Assembly: GCA_034620365.1 (NCBI GenBank) | Contig: JAQGEQ010000255.1 | Coordinates: 868,001-932,000, forward strand | Direction: 5' to 3' | DNA length: 64,000 bases | From: Pegea sp. RAD2-039 | Taxonomy: Eukaryota; Chordata; Thaliacea; Salpida; Salpidae | Shown here: in pieces, positions 1 to 10,489 of the stretch | How positions within the stretch are numbered: position 1 is the stretch's first letter | How the letters are laid out: the number at the start of each line of letters is the position of its first letter | The notes under the pieces: generated by a model | Told to the model about the DNA's origin: nothing | Database searches by the model: none | What the model saw: only the letters and a program-made list of their open reading frames with translations | Program-made: the position numbers and the translations under genes

Positions 1-1150
1 TAGTTGTTATATTACATCAAAATTAAAATAAAGCAACACATAGCCAAAAACGAAGAAATACAAGAAGTACTATCTACTATACTAAGTTAAACATGATAAC
101 ATACTTTTCTGCCGAAGTTTATGACTTACCACTTAAAGACTAAGTTGATGGTTCTCGCACAGAGCAATAGTATTTCTTTTTTACCTTATTCGAACTGCTC
201 TTTCAATAAAACTCATTTTTGGCAATAAAATCAGTTGTAGATATAAAATTTAATTGCCATGTTATATTGGTATTACCATTGTTTTAATACATGTAAAAAG
301 TAAGCTATTATAAGTATTTAAATTATTACACTTAGTTCATGTGCTTTGCACTAGGTAGACCAAACAAGTTTGTGTATTAATAATTCTAAATACCAAATCC
401 AAACTTTTTTCGAGAACTCGCTGGTATGCTAATTAATTAAGAGCACTAACTTGACAATGCTTCTAACTCGATAAAAGACAAGAGAAAAGGCATCAAAAAC
501 ATTCCTTTGTATACTTTGTTTACTATTCATTAAACAGAATGTTAAAAAAATAAATATATGTCGAATTGAAAAAATTATTAAACCTTTTAAAATTTGCTTT
601 TGAATTTTTTTACTAATGATGTTGTAGAGATGTAGCAAATTTTAAATCTTTCTGTACTGATAAAAAAAAATTCCTAAATTGATTGTTTCAGTTTGTAGAT
701 TTGTACAAAAAATAATATTTTATCAATTGCAGCACAAATCACAAATCACAAAAAAAAATCATGAAACCAAATACTACAATGTCATAAAATTTTAATTAAA
801 TATTTCAAAAGAACAAGGTAAAAGCTGAGATAATGTTAAGTTAGAAAGTTAGTTTTGACATTAACTGTTTAACTAATAATTTATTAATTGTTAACTGTTC
901 GTTTAATAAAAATTTAAACTGTACTATTATACTACTATTATAGTAATACTACACTTTAAAGAGATTTACTTCAGATAAATAAAAAACCACTGTATCTTAT
1001 AATCCAAATGAGTCACTAAATGCTAGTAATCAAATAATTTGGATGAAATAAAGAAGTAAGTGAAAAGGTCATTAAATACAAATGAAATCAAATTTAAACA
1101 AGCTAACTGTAGTAAGTTATAATTGAAAATCTTATCGTGACGCTGCAGGA

Positions 1151-1162
1151 TATGACGTCATA
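1151..1162 (+). promoter_or_regulatory. CRE-like palindrome TGACGTCA in the A head
   Basis: TATGACGTCATA occurs at the same place in nearly all A and B heads (for example 8027, 14798, 28736, 37756, 55786, 62759); L2-2 has TGACATCA. It may be a bZIP site, but it also lies inside the DAAGYDVI reading frame (GAC GTC), which could explain its conservation. Confidence 0.3.
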
Positions 1163-2591
1163 GACTCTTATTCTGGTTGACTTTTAGTACTGATGACTTG
1201 ATGATTCAGTTTTAATTATTAAACAATATAATGAAGGATAGAGTATCATTTTTAAGAATAAAAGGATGTTTAGCTATTAATAAACTTATTAGTTTGACAA
1301 GGTTGAAATTAAGTCATAAACCGCTTTTTTGGTGTACTGTTAACGCTGATGATTTAACAATTCATTTTTCATCTTAAAGATGATGGTGAAGAATATATTT
1401 TCAATTTTATACATCAAATGAAAACTGAACTAAACATAACTTAAATAGCACATAAATGTTCTTAAAGTTTTTGGTACTTTAAAAAAAATTTAAAAAATAC
1501 GTTTCATTAATTTTGTTAGAGATTACAATTACTACAATAAATATGAAAAAATACTTTATATAAGAACAACAAATTAAGTTAAGCAAAGTATAATCATAAA
1601 GAACAATCCTACTCTGAAAGATAAGTAATATTAATTTATAGAAAATAAAATTTATCTATACTTATTAGTAGGAAATTATTGATTTATTTCAGAAGCACTT
1701 AATACTAATATCTTTGTCTCTTTTAAAATTATGTTTCAGAAACCTCCTAAGTAGGTAAGATCTCAAATTTTTGCCGATAATGGTTAAACGATTTTTTAAT
1801 AACTGCTTTTGTTTTTTGAAAAGTTTAAAATCACCATAAAACAACTTTTACAATAATTAATAGTAGCTATTAAGACATCTATATCATTTATATTGCAATT
1901 TATTGCAATGCTTGTAAACAAATTGTTGTTAAATTACTTAATATTTCTAGGCCACTAAAAATAAAAGTACTAATAGTTTAATTTACTACTATAGTATGTC
2001 ATTTTCCCTATCAACTAAGTATTTGTTTTCATACAATTTTTTATAATGGTTTGTAATCTGGTAGTATATTCTTTATGATTTTGCTAAGACTAAACATTGA
2101 ATATTAGAACTCTATTTTAAAGTTAAATAATTGAGAAATCAGGTAATTATTGAATTATTATTAATTATTTAATGATATAAGTATTTATTTAAATATAAGT
2201 CAATAGTTTTGAGAGTTAATATTTTGTCCTTTTAACTTAAAAAATGTTTTTTCTTATGAATTTTTCCTATAGAGTTCTCTTTAAGAATTATTCTACCTAA
2301 ATAAAAAGTATTTATGTTTTTTAATATTGAAATTTGAGATATATTTTAATTTATTTTACTTCATTCTTAGTTATTTCATATTCCTAAATTTCTAATAATA
2401 AAGCAAATTTTGTATCACACTTTTATATAGTTATAAATTATTTCAAAAGTATACTTAAAGATTTATAAATTTTAACTAAATCTTTAAATAGTATAATTAA
2501 TAATATTAAACTTATCTTTACATTTAGAAAGGATAATTATATTTAAATTTGTTGTTTGTTCAGGTTTTACTATTTAGTAATTATCTAATGA

Positions 2592-2867
2592 ATGAATATT
2601 ATGGTACTGGTTGATATATTAAATGAAATCTTTGTTTTAATCAAAAAGGAATACTTTAAACAGAAGTTTGGTAGATTTGGTTTGTATGCAAATTTTGATT
2701 TAATTAGTTTGATAACTTCTGAACTTAAGAGTTTGTTTATTATTATTTCAAATTCTATTTTTCATTTAGATATAAAATTTAACAACTTTAAAATGAATGT
2801 GAATGCCTTTAGTGTCTTGAGTTCATCTATTATTTATATCATATTGACTCAGTATCCTTTATATTGA
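2592..2867 (+). CDS. Recurrent MNIMVMVDILNEIF ORF, L1-1 (91 codons)
   Basis: Nine long monomers carry this ORF at the same place and none has a frame-breaking indel in the first 50 codons, while indels are common on both sides. Differences such as GAA/GAG, ATT/ATC, ATT/ATA and GTT/GTA are silent. However, third positions are shared with an open minus-strand frame (SKFAYKPNPSNFCLKYSF), so the strand is not settled. Hydrophobic and aromatic, no recognised domain. Open copies: 9494, 16260 (internal start), 23441, 30194, 41387, 47554, 52442 and 59426. Confidence 0.3.
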   Translation: MNIMVLVDILNEIFVLIKKEYFKQKFGRFGLYANFDLISLITSELKSLFIIISNSIFHLDIKFNNFKMNVNAFSVLSSSIIYIILTQYPLY

Positions 2868-3591
2868 TTAATTAACAACCTATTGTTGATTCAATGTTAC
2901 CTTTTTTTGCAATTTCAATTATGAACAAATAAGTATCAAGCTTGATAATAGCTGAAAGTATTTCATTTTCAACTTCTTTGTTTTATGTGGTTTATATCAT
3001 CTTTCATTTATGGATGTTCATTTTAAAGTTGATTCACTGATACCTGTTTGTTCATAAACTTTACTCAAAGATTTAAAATTAATTTCAAATTTGACACAAT
3101 CTCCTATAAACAGATTATAGAATATCATATTTATCTTTATACTATTTATGAAACATTGCTTAATAAATAGTTTTGATATTCTTTTACCTTTTTCTTAAAA
3201 TTAACCTTTGGATGATTGTTGTGAAGTTAGTTTTTTTTAACCTATAAGTTAGATTTCTTTAATCTCTTTTTTACAATTCAATTGAAATATTTTTCTTTCT
3301 AAAATTGTTGCTTTAAGACAACAATGAAGTTTTTGGATTTCTAATTGACTTTTATAGCTAAAGACAGATTCATCAATATCTAATAAGTTTGTTGAATGTT
3401 AGTTGAAATGTATTTTGCTAACTGCTGATAAACTTTTGTTTAATGTTACTTTTTATTGATCTTTAGATTTAACAAAAATATAATACACCTTACATTTGTC
3501 AAACAACCATAACTAAGTAAGAGATCTAATCAAGATTTTAAATGAAACATCAGAAGAAGACTTATAACTTGTTCTTTCAAATGTTTTTTAG

Positions 3592-3714
3592 TCATAACAG
3601 CTTACACAACACATGACTGATGGTGAACAATTGTATGATAGTAAAAAGCGAATACAGAAGAATAAGATCTCAGAAAATAGGAAATTTCTTCAGTATGATC
3701 AAGTGGTTAATATT
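3592..3714 (+). CDS. MADGEQLY exon, L1-1
   Basis: ATG at 3613; reads MTDGEQLYDSKKRIQKNK then ISENRKFLQYDQVVNI and exits in phase 0 at GTGAGTT. The codon after the AG is TCA, then TAA. Confidence 0.45.
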
Positions 3715-4132
3715 GTGAGTTAAATTCTTTTCTTGTTGTATTCATTAATAATAAGTTGAAGTAGTTTTAATGTGATTTTATATATATGGTTAAATTTCCA
3801 TTACTATTATATTTCAATTACATCTTAACCAAATGAACTAATATATCATTTTTATATACTTATGAAAATATTTAGTTTATCTGATGTAAAATATTGACTT
3901 TTAAAAATTCTTCAAAATCGATTTATACTAATCATTTGGTTTAATTAGTTTACTTTATCTAAATTGAATTAGTTTGCAGATTGAATGAAAGAAAAGAAAC
4001 ATCATAAGGTTTATTGTTTACAGCATTCAAACTAAAGTGGAAACAAATTATGATGCTTTCAGGAAGCAACTTTCGTATAAAATCAGAATAAACAGAAGAA
4101 ATTAGAAGAAATTTTTCCTTAGTGACGTCAGT

Positions 4133-4196
4133 AAACATGTAAGTGATGCCATCTGCAAACTGTCTTGCTGATCAGTGCAAGCTGAAACTCTGATTC
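4133..4196 (+). pseudogene. Damaged D-QTQVM exon, L1-1
   Basis: The codons for LQTQ are replaced by a shorter GTAA, which breaks the frame. Upstream, the donor of the previous exon is also missing. The same GTAA lesion is found in L1b-2 (54072-54130) and L1-5 (61051-61109). Confidence 0.4.
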
Positions 4197-4292
4197 AAAC
4201 CTAAAATTTGTGGGAAGATTTGGAGAAAAAACATTCAAGTTAACTTCTTTTAATTTAAGAATGTCAGAGTCAAGTATCAATCAAATCTTCAG

Positions 4293-4454
4293 GAAAATAC
4301 TGAAGACCGTGACGATAGTACTGATATTTTAAACAAAGATGAAAAATGTTTTATATCTAGTAGTCGACCTTACATTAGAAGGGTTTCACAATCACCAAAT
4401 GATCTCATATATCAAACAGATGTAAAAAATGGTTCTGCGTTTCTCTTTTACCTG
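4293..4454 (+). CDS. SSSRPYI exon, L1-1 (reference)
   Basis: A 54-codon exon, phase 0 at both ends: after AATCTTCAG at 4292 and before CTG|GTGAGG. Segments in order: ENTEDRDDSTDILNKDE, KCFISSSRPYIRRVSQSPN, DLIYQTDVKNGSAFLFYL. The frame also extends upstream through NVRVKYQSNLQ in some copies, so an earlier acceptor is possible. Acidic first half, basic Ser/Arg middle, hydrophobic end. The L2 version keeps SSSRPYI.RVSQSPN..IY and FLFY in the same frame despite many changes, the best case for coding in the window. Family not recognised. Confidence 0.55.
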
Positions 4455-4631
4455 GTGAGGTTTGATCTTTTAATTTTTTGTCGAGATCTTTTGTTGAAGG
4501 TTTAATTTTTTTGAAATTAAAGTTTGTTTGATTTAATGTTCAATAAAAAATGATTAAGATGATTATTTCACATCAATTAGATGATTATTTTAAATGGTTT
4601 TAGAATACCGTCTAGTTAATTTCATTTACAG

Positions 4632-4657
4632 ATTAATAAGAAATTGAGATGTAGAAA
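4632..4657 (+). CDS. 26-nt micro-exon candidate INKKLRCR, L1-1
   Basis: CATTTACAG precedes it, AA|GTAATA follows. Highly conserved in all L1 and L1b tails. Phase 0 in, phase 2 out; joined to the boundary element it would read IPLHLIYKMTHQMQTV-stop. Short enough to be chance. Confidence 0.25.
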
Positions 4658-4825
4658 GTAATAATTGAACCACAGAGTTTTCTATGAGTTTTATCAATAA
4701 ACTATTTGTTAATTTTAAACAGTTTCTTTTAACTTTGTGAAAATACTATACTTTAAGTTAGACTTTCTAGAACTTTTTTGTAATTGCAACTAAATTTCAA
4801 ATCATAATTTTTTTAATTGCAACAG

Positions 4826-4866
4826 AATACCGCTGCATTTGATATATAAGATGACTCATCAAATGC
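4826..4866 (+). promoter_or_regulatory. Boundary element, L1 form: TATATAAG plus AP-1-like TGACTCA
   Basis: After AATTGCAACAG the sequence holds TATATAAG (4843-4850) and TGACTCA (4852-4858), inside a perfect 9-bp inverted repeat GCATTTGAT/ATCAAATGC (4835-4843 and 4858-4866). The element lies just upstream of a head at every monomer join. TATA-motif starts: 4843, 6762, 13530, 18819, 20718, 27475 (mutated), 32731 (mutated), 36767, 38671, 44825, 50006, 54791, 56699, 61771 and 63675. It could be a core promoter with a bZIP site, or the terminal exon of the upstream copy, because AAT ACC GCT GCA TTT GAT ATA TAA after the AG reads NTAAFDI-stop. I cannot decide between these. Confidence 0.45.
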
Positions 4867-5639
4867 AAACACAATAGTATATAGCTGAGATTATTAAATC
4901 AATGAATTTTGTTGATTGATTAATTGTCATTTTACATCAAAAATAGAGAGAAAAAAACAACATCCTAACGAAAAACCAAGAATTACCACAAGCAATATCT
5001 ATTATAACATAATTGAACAAGATAAGCTACTTTTAAGCATATTTACTCCGACTTAGTAGACCTAAAAAAGTTTGTATCTTAATAGTTTCAAATACTATAT
5101 CAAAATTATTTCAAATAACTCGTTTTTATGCTAAATTATAAGTAGCGCTAACTTGGTAAGGTTTCTTACTCAATAAAAGACATAAGAAGAAGATTAAAAT
5201 TCAATATTTTAGGTACTTCGTCGAATATACATTAAATAGAATATTAATATATATATCTAAGTTGAAATAGGAATTGAAGCTTTTGAAGTTTTTTTTACTA
5301 ATGAAGTTGTTGTGTAATAGATGAAGTACTTTTTAAAACTTTCTAAGCTAATCAAAAGAGAATTCCTAAATTGATTGTTTCAGTTGGTTGATTTGTTCAA
5401 TAAAAATTTTAAATATCATTTGCAGCACAAACTGAATCAAATCACAAAACATATCATGAGACCAAATACTACTAAGTCGTAAAATTTTAATTGAATATTT
5501 CAAAACAACAAGCTAAAAGCTGAGACCAAAGCTAAGTATAAAAATTAATCTTGACTTTTACTGTTTAACTAGTAATTTATTTATTTTTGACTGTAGGTTT
5601 GATATATGTTCAAACTGTTTAATTAGCACTACACTATAG

Positions 5640-5870
5640 AAATTTACTTCAGATGAACAAAATAACGCTGTATGTTATAATCCAAATGAGTCAATAAATA
5701 CTGATAATGAAATGGTAAGATCAGCAGAATTAGAAAAGTTGGTGAAAACGTCATTTATTATAAATGACTTCAAATCTAAATTACTCTCACTGTCGAGAGT
5801 TATGAGTTTATATGATCTAATGACGCTGCTGTATATGACGTCATACACTCTTCTTCTGGTAAAATTTTAG
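5640..5870 (+). CDS. KFTSDEQN exon, S1 copy (read-through form)
   Basis: Open for 77 codons from the AG at 5638-5639, because the TAG that ends this frame in S3 and S4 is TCG here. It starts KFTSDEQNNAV and contains YNPNESINTDNEM and SAELEKL. The added part after the changed stop overlaps the DAAGYD segment in another frame, so the extension may be meaningless. Confidence 0.35.
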   Translation, partial: KFTSDEQNNAVCYNPNESINTDNEMVRSAELEKLVKTSFIINDFKSKLLSLSRVMSLYDLMTLLYMTSYTLLLVKF

Positions 5871-6026
5871 TGATGACAACTTGATGATTCAGTTTTATTA
5901 ATTAAATAACATAATGAAGAATAGATTATCGTTTTTAGAATAAAAGAATGTATAGTCATCGTTAAACTTTTTAGTTTGACAAGATTGAAAATGAAATCTT
6001 ATATCGCTCGTTTAGTGTACTACTAG

Positions 6027-6120
6027 TGCTGATAACCTTGCGATTCATTTTCCATCTAACAAAGATGATGGTGAAGAACATATTTCCCATTTTATACATC
6101 AAATGAAAACTCAATTATAG
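6027..6120 (+). CDS. ADN...KDDGEEH terminal exon, S1 copy
   Basis: After ACTACTAG the frame reads ADNLAIHFPSN, KDDGEEHISHF and IHQMKTQL-stop. Acidic and polar, no membrane segment. It is one of five open copies; the others are at 19994, 51180, 55975 and 62951. Confidence 0.4.
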
Positions 6121-6443
6121 ATGACTTAAATAGCATATAAATGTTCTTTATATGCATATAAAGTTTTTGGTGCAAAAATAAAAAAAAATCTTTCAAAACA
6201 TACGTTTCAGTACTTTTGTTAGAGATTACAATTACTATAATGACTATAAAAATAACTTTATATAAGAACAACAATTTAAGTTAAGCGAAGTAAAATCAGT
6301 TGAAAAAATCTTACTCAGAAAGATAAGTAATATTAGTTTAAAGAAAATACAAATTGATCTATACTTATTATTAGGAAATTCATGTTTTATTTTCGAAGCA
6401 CCTAATACTATTATCTTTGCTTTATATTGTTATATATATTAAG

Positions 6444-6551
6444 GTTTACGACAATTTCAAAACAAATTCAAAACACAGCGTCTTATCGAATCCCTTAAAA
6501 GATCTTAATGAGTATTGGAATGAATCACTTAACTCGGCAGATTTGTACTAA
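6444..6551 (+). CDS. Terminal exon YDNF...NSADLY-stop (S1 copy, reference)
   Basis: A 36-codon open frame beginning directly after ATTAAG at 6442-6443 and ending in TAA at 6549. Key segments are YDNFKTNSKHSV, NPLKDLNEYWNE and SLNSADLY. It is richer in G+C than its surroundings and is among the best conserved parts of the array, present in all eight S and L2 tails and absent from L1 tails. Third-base changes such as TCA/TCG at 13239 are silent in this frame. Most copies can be entered in phase 0 after AG, matching the phase-0 exits of the upstream exons. I do not recognise the family; a hydrophilic C-terminus is all that can be said. Other copies: 13212, 20400, 27157, 38353, 44507, 56381 and 63357. 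Confidence 0.55.
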   Translation, partial: VYDNFKTNSKHSVLSNPLKDLNEYWNESLNSADLY

Positions 6552-6741
6552 TCGTAATACAAACTGATACTACAGTGTCTAGATCATTCTTTCTAAAGAT
6601 TAAATTGCAATAAGGATACAAATCGTAAAAAATTAAATCACAAACTTATTTACATACTAATTAATTTGAAATATTTTGTTTCAACTTTGTGTAAATGCTG
6701 TGGATACAATTAGACTTTCTAGAAATTTGTTTAAATTGCAA

Positions 6742-6831
6742 CAGAATACCGCTGCAGTTGATATATAAGATGACTCATCAAATACACACAATTCAGTATA
6801 GAGCTGAAAAATTTTAAACAATTGTGTGTAT
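6742..6831 (+). promoter_or_regulatory. Boundary element, S/L2 form, with TCAGT and a 12-bp inverted repeat
   Basis: TATATAAG (6762-6769) is followed by TGACTCA, then TTCAGTA about 30 bases downstream, a spacing and motif that would suit an arthropod-style initiator. Around it lies a perfect 12-bp inverted repeat, ATACACACAATT (6782-6793) and AATTGTGTGTAT (6820-6831), also seen at the 20718, 27475 and 63675 joins and with one mismatch at 13530, 38671 and 44825. TATAGAGCTGA is repeated directly on both sides. Promoter function is inferred from motifs only. Confidence 0.4.
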
Positions 6832-9493
6832 AGAGCTGATATTGTTAAATTAAAGAAGATAATAGAATTATTAGTTGTTATATTACATCAAAATTAAAAT
6901 AAAGCAACACATAGCCATAAACGAAGAAATACAAGAAGTACTATCTACTATACTAAGTTAAACATGATAACATACTTTTCTGCCGAAGTTTATGACTTAC
7001 CACTTAAAGATTAAGTTGTTGGTTATCGCACAGAGCAATAGTATTTCTTTTTTACCTTATTCGAACTGCTCTTTCAATAAAACTCATTTTTAGCAATAAA
7101 ATCAGTTGTAGATTTAAAATTTAATTGCCATGTTATATTGGTGTTACCATTGTTTTAATATATGTAAAAAGAAAGCTATTATAAGTATTTAAATTATTAC
7201 ACTTAGTTCATGTGCTTTGCACTAAGTAGACCAAAACAAGTTTGTGTATTAATAACTCTAAATACCAAATCCAAACTTTTTTCGAAAACTCGTTGGTATG
7301 CTAATTAATTAAGAGCACTAACTTGACAATGCTTCTTACTCGATAAAAGACAAGAGAAAAGGCATCAAAAACATTCCTTTGTATACTTTGTTTACTATTC
7401 ATTAAACAGAACGTTAAAAAAATAAATATATGTCGAATTGAAAAAATTATAAAACCTTTTAAAATTTGCTTTTGAATTTTTTTACTAATGATGTTGTAGA
7501 GATGTAGCAAATTTTAAATCTTTCTGTACTAATCAAACAAAAATTCCTAAATTGATTTTTTCAGTTTGTAGATTTGTACAAAAAATAATATTTTATCAAT
7601 TGCAGCACAAATCACAAATCACAAAAAAAATCATGAAACCAAATACTACAATGTCATAAAACGTTAATTAAATATTTCAAAAGAACAAGGTAAAAGCTGA
7701 GATAATGTTAAGTTAAAAAGTTAGTTTTGACATTTACTGTTTAACTAATAGTTTATTAATTTTTAACTGTTTGTTTAATATAAAATTAAAATGTACTATT
7801 ATACTACTATTATAGTAATACTACACTTTATAGAGATTTACTTCAGATAAATAAAAAAACCGCAGTATTTTATAATCCAAATGAGTCACTAAATGCTAAT
7901 AATCAAATAATTTGGATGAAATAAAGAAGTAAGTGAAAAGGTCATTAAATACAAATGAAATCAAATTTAAACAAGCTAACTGTAGTAAGTTATAAATGAA
8001 AATCTTATCGTGACGCTGCAGGATATGACGTCATAGACTCTTCTTCTGGTTGACTTTTAGTACTGATGACTTGATGATTCAGTTTTATTAATTAAACAAT
8101 ATAATGAAGGATAGATTATCATTTTTAAGAGTAAAAGGATGTTTAGCTCTTAATAAACTTATTAGTTTGACAAGGTTGAAATTAAGTCATAAACCGCTTT
8201 TTTGGTGTACTGTTAACGCTGATAAATTAACAATTCATTTTTCATCTTAAAGATGATGGTGAAGAACATATTTCCCATTTCATACATCAAATGAAAACTG
8301 AATTATGGATAAAATAAATAGCTGATAAATTTTCCTAAAGTTTTTGAAACTTAAATTTAAAAAAATATTTAAAGAAATAACTTTCCATACTTGGGTTATA
8401 AATTACAATTACTACAATAGATATGAAAAAATACTTTAGATAAGAACAACAACTCGAGTTAAAAGAAGTAAAATCGTTTGTAAGAATCTTACTATGACAG
8501 ATAAGTAATGTTAGTTTAAAGGAAATAGAATTTGATCTATAATTATTATTAGGAAATTCATGATTTTTTTCAAAAGAACCTAATACTAATATATTTGCCT
8601 TTTTTAAAATAACTTTTCAGAAACCTCTTAAGTAGTTAAAATCTTAAGATCTGTTTAAACTTCTGCCGATATTGATAAAAAGATTTTTTTAATAATTCCT
8701 TTTGTCTTTTGAAAAGTTTAGCATCATTATAAAACAACTTTTAAAATACTTAAAAAAATCAATTAATAAAAGCAAAAATATCATTTTCATTGCAATTTAT
8801 ATCAAGGCTTGTAACAAAATGTTGGTAAATTACTTAATATTTTTAGGCCACTAAAAATAAAAGTACTAATAGTTTATTTTACTACTGTAGTACGTCATTT
8901 TCATTTTTCCCTATATACTTAGTATTTGTTTTCATGCAATTTTCATAATGGTTTGTAATCTATTAAAATATTGTTTATAATTTTGCTAAAACTTCAAATG
9001 TACTATTAGAATATTATTTAATATTTAAATAATTGAGAAATTAGGTAATTATTTAAGTATTATTAATTATTTAATGTTATAAGTATTTATTTAAATATAA
9101 ATCATTAGTTTTGAGAGTTAATATTTTGTCCTTTTAATTTAAAAAATGTTTTTTTTCTTATGGATTTTTTACTATAGAGTTCTCTTTATGAATTTTTCTA
9201 CTTAAGTAAATAGTATTTATGTTTTTAAACTTGAAATTTTAGATATATTTTAATTTATTTTACTCCATATACTATTTTTTAGATTTCTATTTTTTAATCA
9301 TAAAGCAAGTTTTGTATCACACTTTTATATAGTTATAAATTATTTCAAAAGTATACTTAAAGATTTATGAATTTTAACTAAATCTTTAAACAGTATAATT
9401 AATAATAATAAACTTATTTTTACATTTAGAAAGGATAATTATATTTAAATTTTTTGTTTGTTCAGGTTTTACTATTTAGTAATTATCTAATCA

Positions 9494-9679
9494 ATGAATA
9501 TTATGGTAATGGTTGATATATTAAATGAAATTTTTGTTTTAATCAAAAAGGAATACTTTAAACAGAAGTTTGATGGATTTGGTTTGTATGCAAATTTTGA
9601 TTTAATTAGTTTGATAAATTCTGAATTTAAGAGTTTGTTTATATTTATTTCAATTTCTATTTTTCATTTAGATTTATAA
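9494..9679 (+). CDS. MNIMVMVDILNEIF ORF, L2-1
   Basis: 61 codons; ends IFHLDL-stop, the commonest form. Confidence 0.25.
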   Translation: MNIMVMVDILNEIFVLIKKEYFKQKFDGFGLYANFDLISLINSEFKSLFIFISISIFHLDL

Positions 9680-9898
9680 ATTAAAAAGTTCAAAATGTCT
9701 GTGAATGCGTTTAATGTCTTGAGTTCATGTATTATTTATATCATAATGACTCATTGTCCTTTATTGTGATTAATAAACAACCTATTGTTGATATGATGTT
9801 ACCTTTTGTTGCGATTTCAATTATGAACAAATAAGTATCAAGCTTGATAATAGCTGAAAGTATTTCATTTTCAATTTCTTTGTTTTATGTGCTTTATA

Positions 9899-10135
9899 TC
9901 ATCTTTCTTTTAAGGATGTTTGTTTTATAGTTGCTTCACTGATACCTGTTTGTTCATAAACTTTACTCAAAAATTTAGAATTTAGTTTAAATTTGACACA
10001 ATGTCCTATAAACAGATTATAGAATATTATCTTTATACTATTTATGAAACATTGCTTAATTAAAAGTTTTGATATTCTTTTACCTTTTTCTTGAAAATAA
10101 CCATTAGCTGATTGTTGTGAAGTTAGTTTTTTCAA
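9899..10135 (-). CDS. Minus-strand ORF, L2-1 copy
   Basis: 78 codons, same family as 59831-60109, with ANGYFQEKGKR and the same C-terminal TGISEATIKQTSLKER. Confidence 0.2.
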   Translation of the reverse strand: MKKLTSQQSANGYFQEKGKRISKLLIKQCFINSIKIIFYNLFIGHCVKFKLNSKFLSKVYEQTGISEATIKQTSLKER

Positions 10136-10489
10136 CCTATGAGTTAGATTTGCTGTAATCTCTTTTTTACAATTTAATTGAAATATTTTTCTTTCTAAAA
10201 TAGTTGTTAGTAAGACAACAATGAAGTTTTTGGATTTTTAATTGACTTTTATAGATGAAGACAGATTCATCAATATTTTATAAGTTTGTTGAATGTTAGT
10301 TGAAATGTATTCTTCTAACTGCTTATAAACTTTTGTTTAATGTTACTTTTTATTGATCTTTAGATTTATAAAATTTATAACACACCTTATATTTGTCAAA
10401 CAACCATCAGCTATGTAAAAGATCTAATCAAGATTATAAATGAAACATCAGAAGAAGACTTATAACTTTTTTTTTCAAATGTTTTTTAG

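Larger units (their letters stand above)
1..4842 (+). repeat. Monomer L1-1 (5' end cut by window)
   Basis: Begins inside an A-type head that matches the heads starting near 6871, 13640, 20827, 27585, 38781, 44936, 56811 and 63784. Bases 1-2550 hold no supported gene; they include a decayed copy of the KFTS/DAAGYD/ADN exons near 957-1420. Then come a recurrent ORF (2592-2867), the MADGEQ-type exon (3592-3714), an exon starting at 3980, a damaged D-QTQVM exon near 4133, the SSSRPYI exon (4293-4454), a 26-nt micro-exon (4632-4657) and the boundary element. The exon starting at 3980 has lost its donor and runs into the next one. Confidence 0.85.
4843..6761 (+). repeat. Monomer S1 (short chimeric monomer)
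   Basis: Starts with a B-type head, which is recognisably related to the A head but clearly diverged. It keeps the KFTS (5640-5870) and ADN (6027-6120) exons. Near 6420-6440 the sequence jumps directly to the L2-type tail with the YDNF terminal exon (6444-6551). The whole middle of a long monomer is missing. The five S monomers share this junction, which points to one fusion event followed by amplification. Bases 4870-5630 show no supported gene. Confidence 0.85.

Noticed and set aside
429..638. Minus-strand ORF MLHLYNIISKK, also open at 7301, 21252 and 39210
   Set aside because: The equivalent frame is broken by single-base length changes in A-run stretches in the heads near 14190, 28130, 45480 and 57400. 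A 69-codon ORF is expected by chance in DNA this AT-rich, and no splice or codon signal supports it.
6092..6274. Minus-strand ORF of 60 codons in S1
   Set aside because: Overlaps the end of the ADN exon on the other strand, is not kept in the other S monomers and has no supporting signal.
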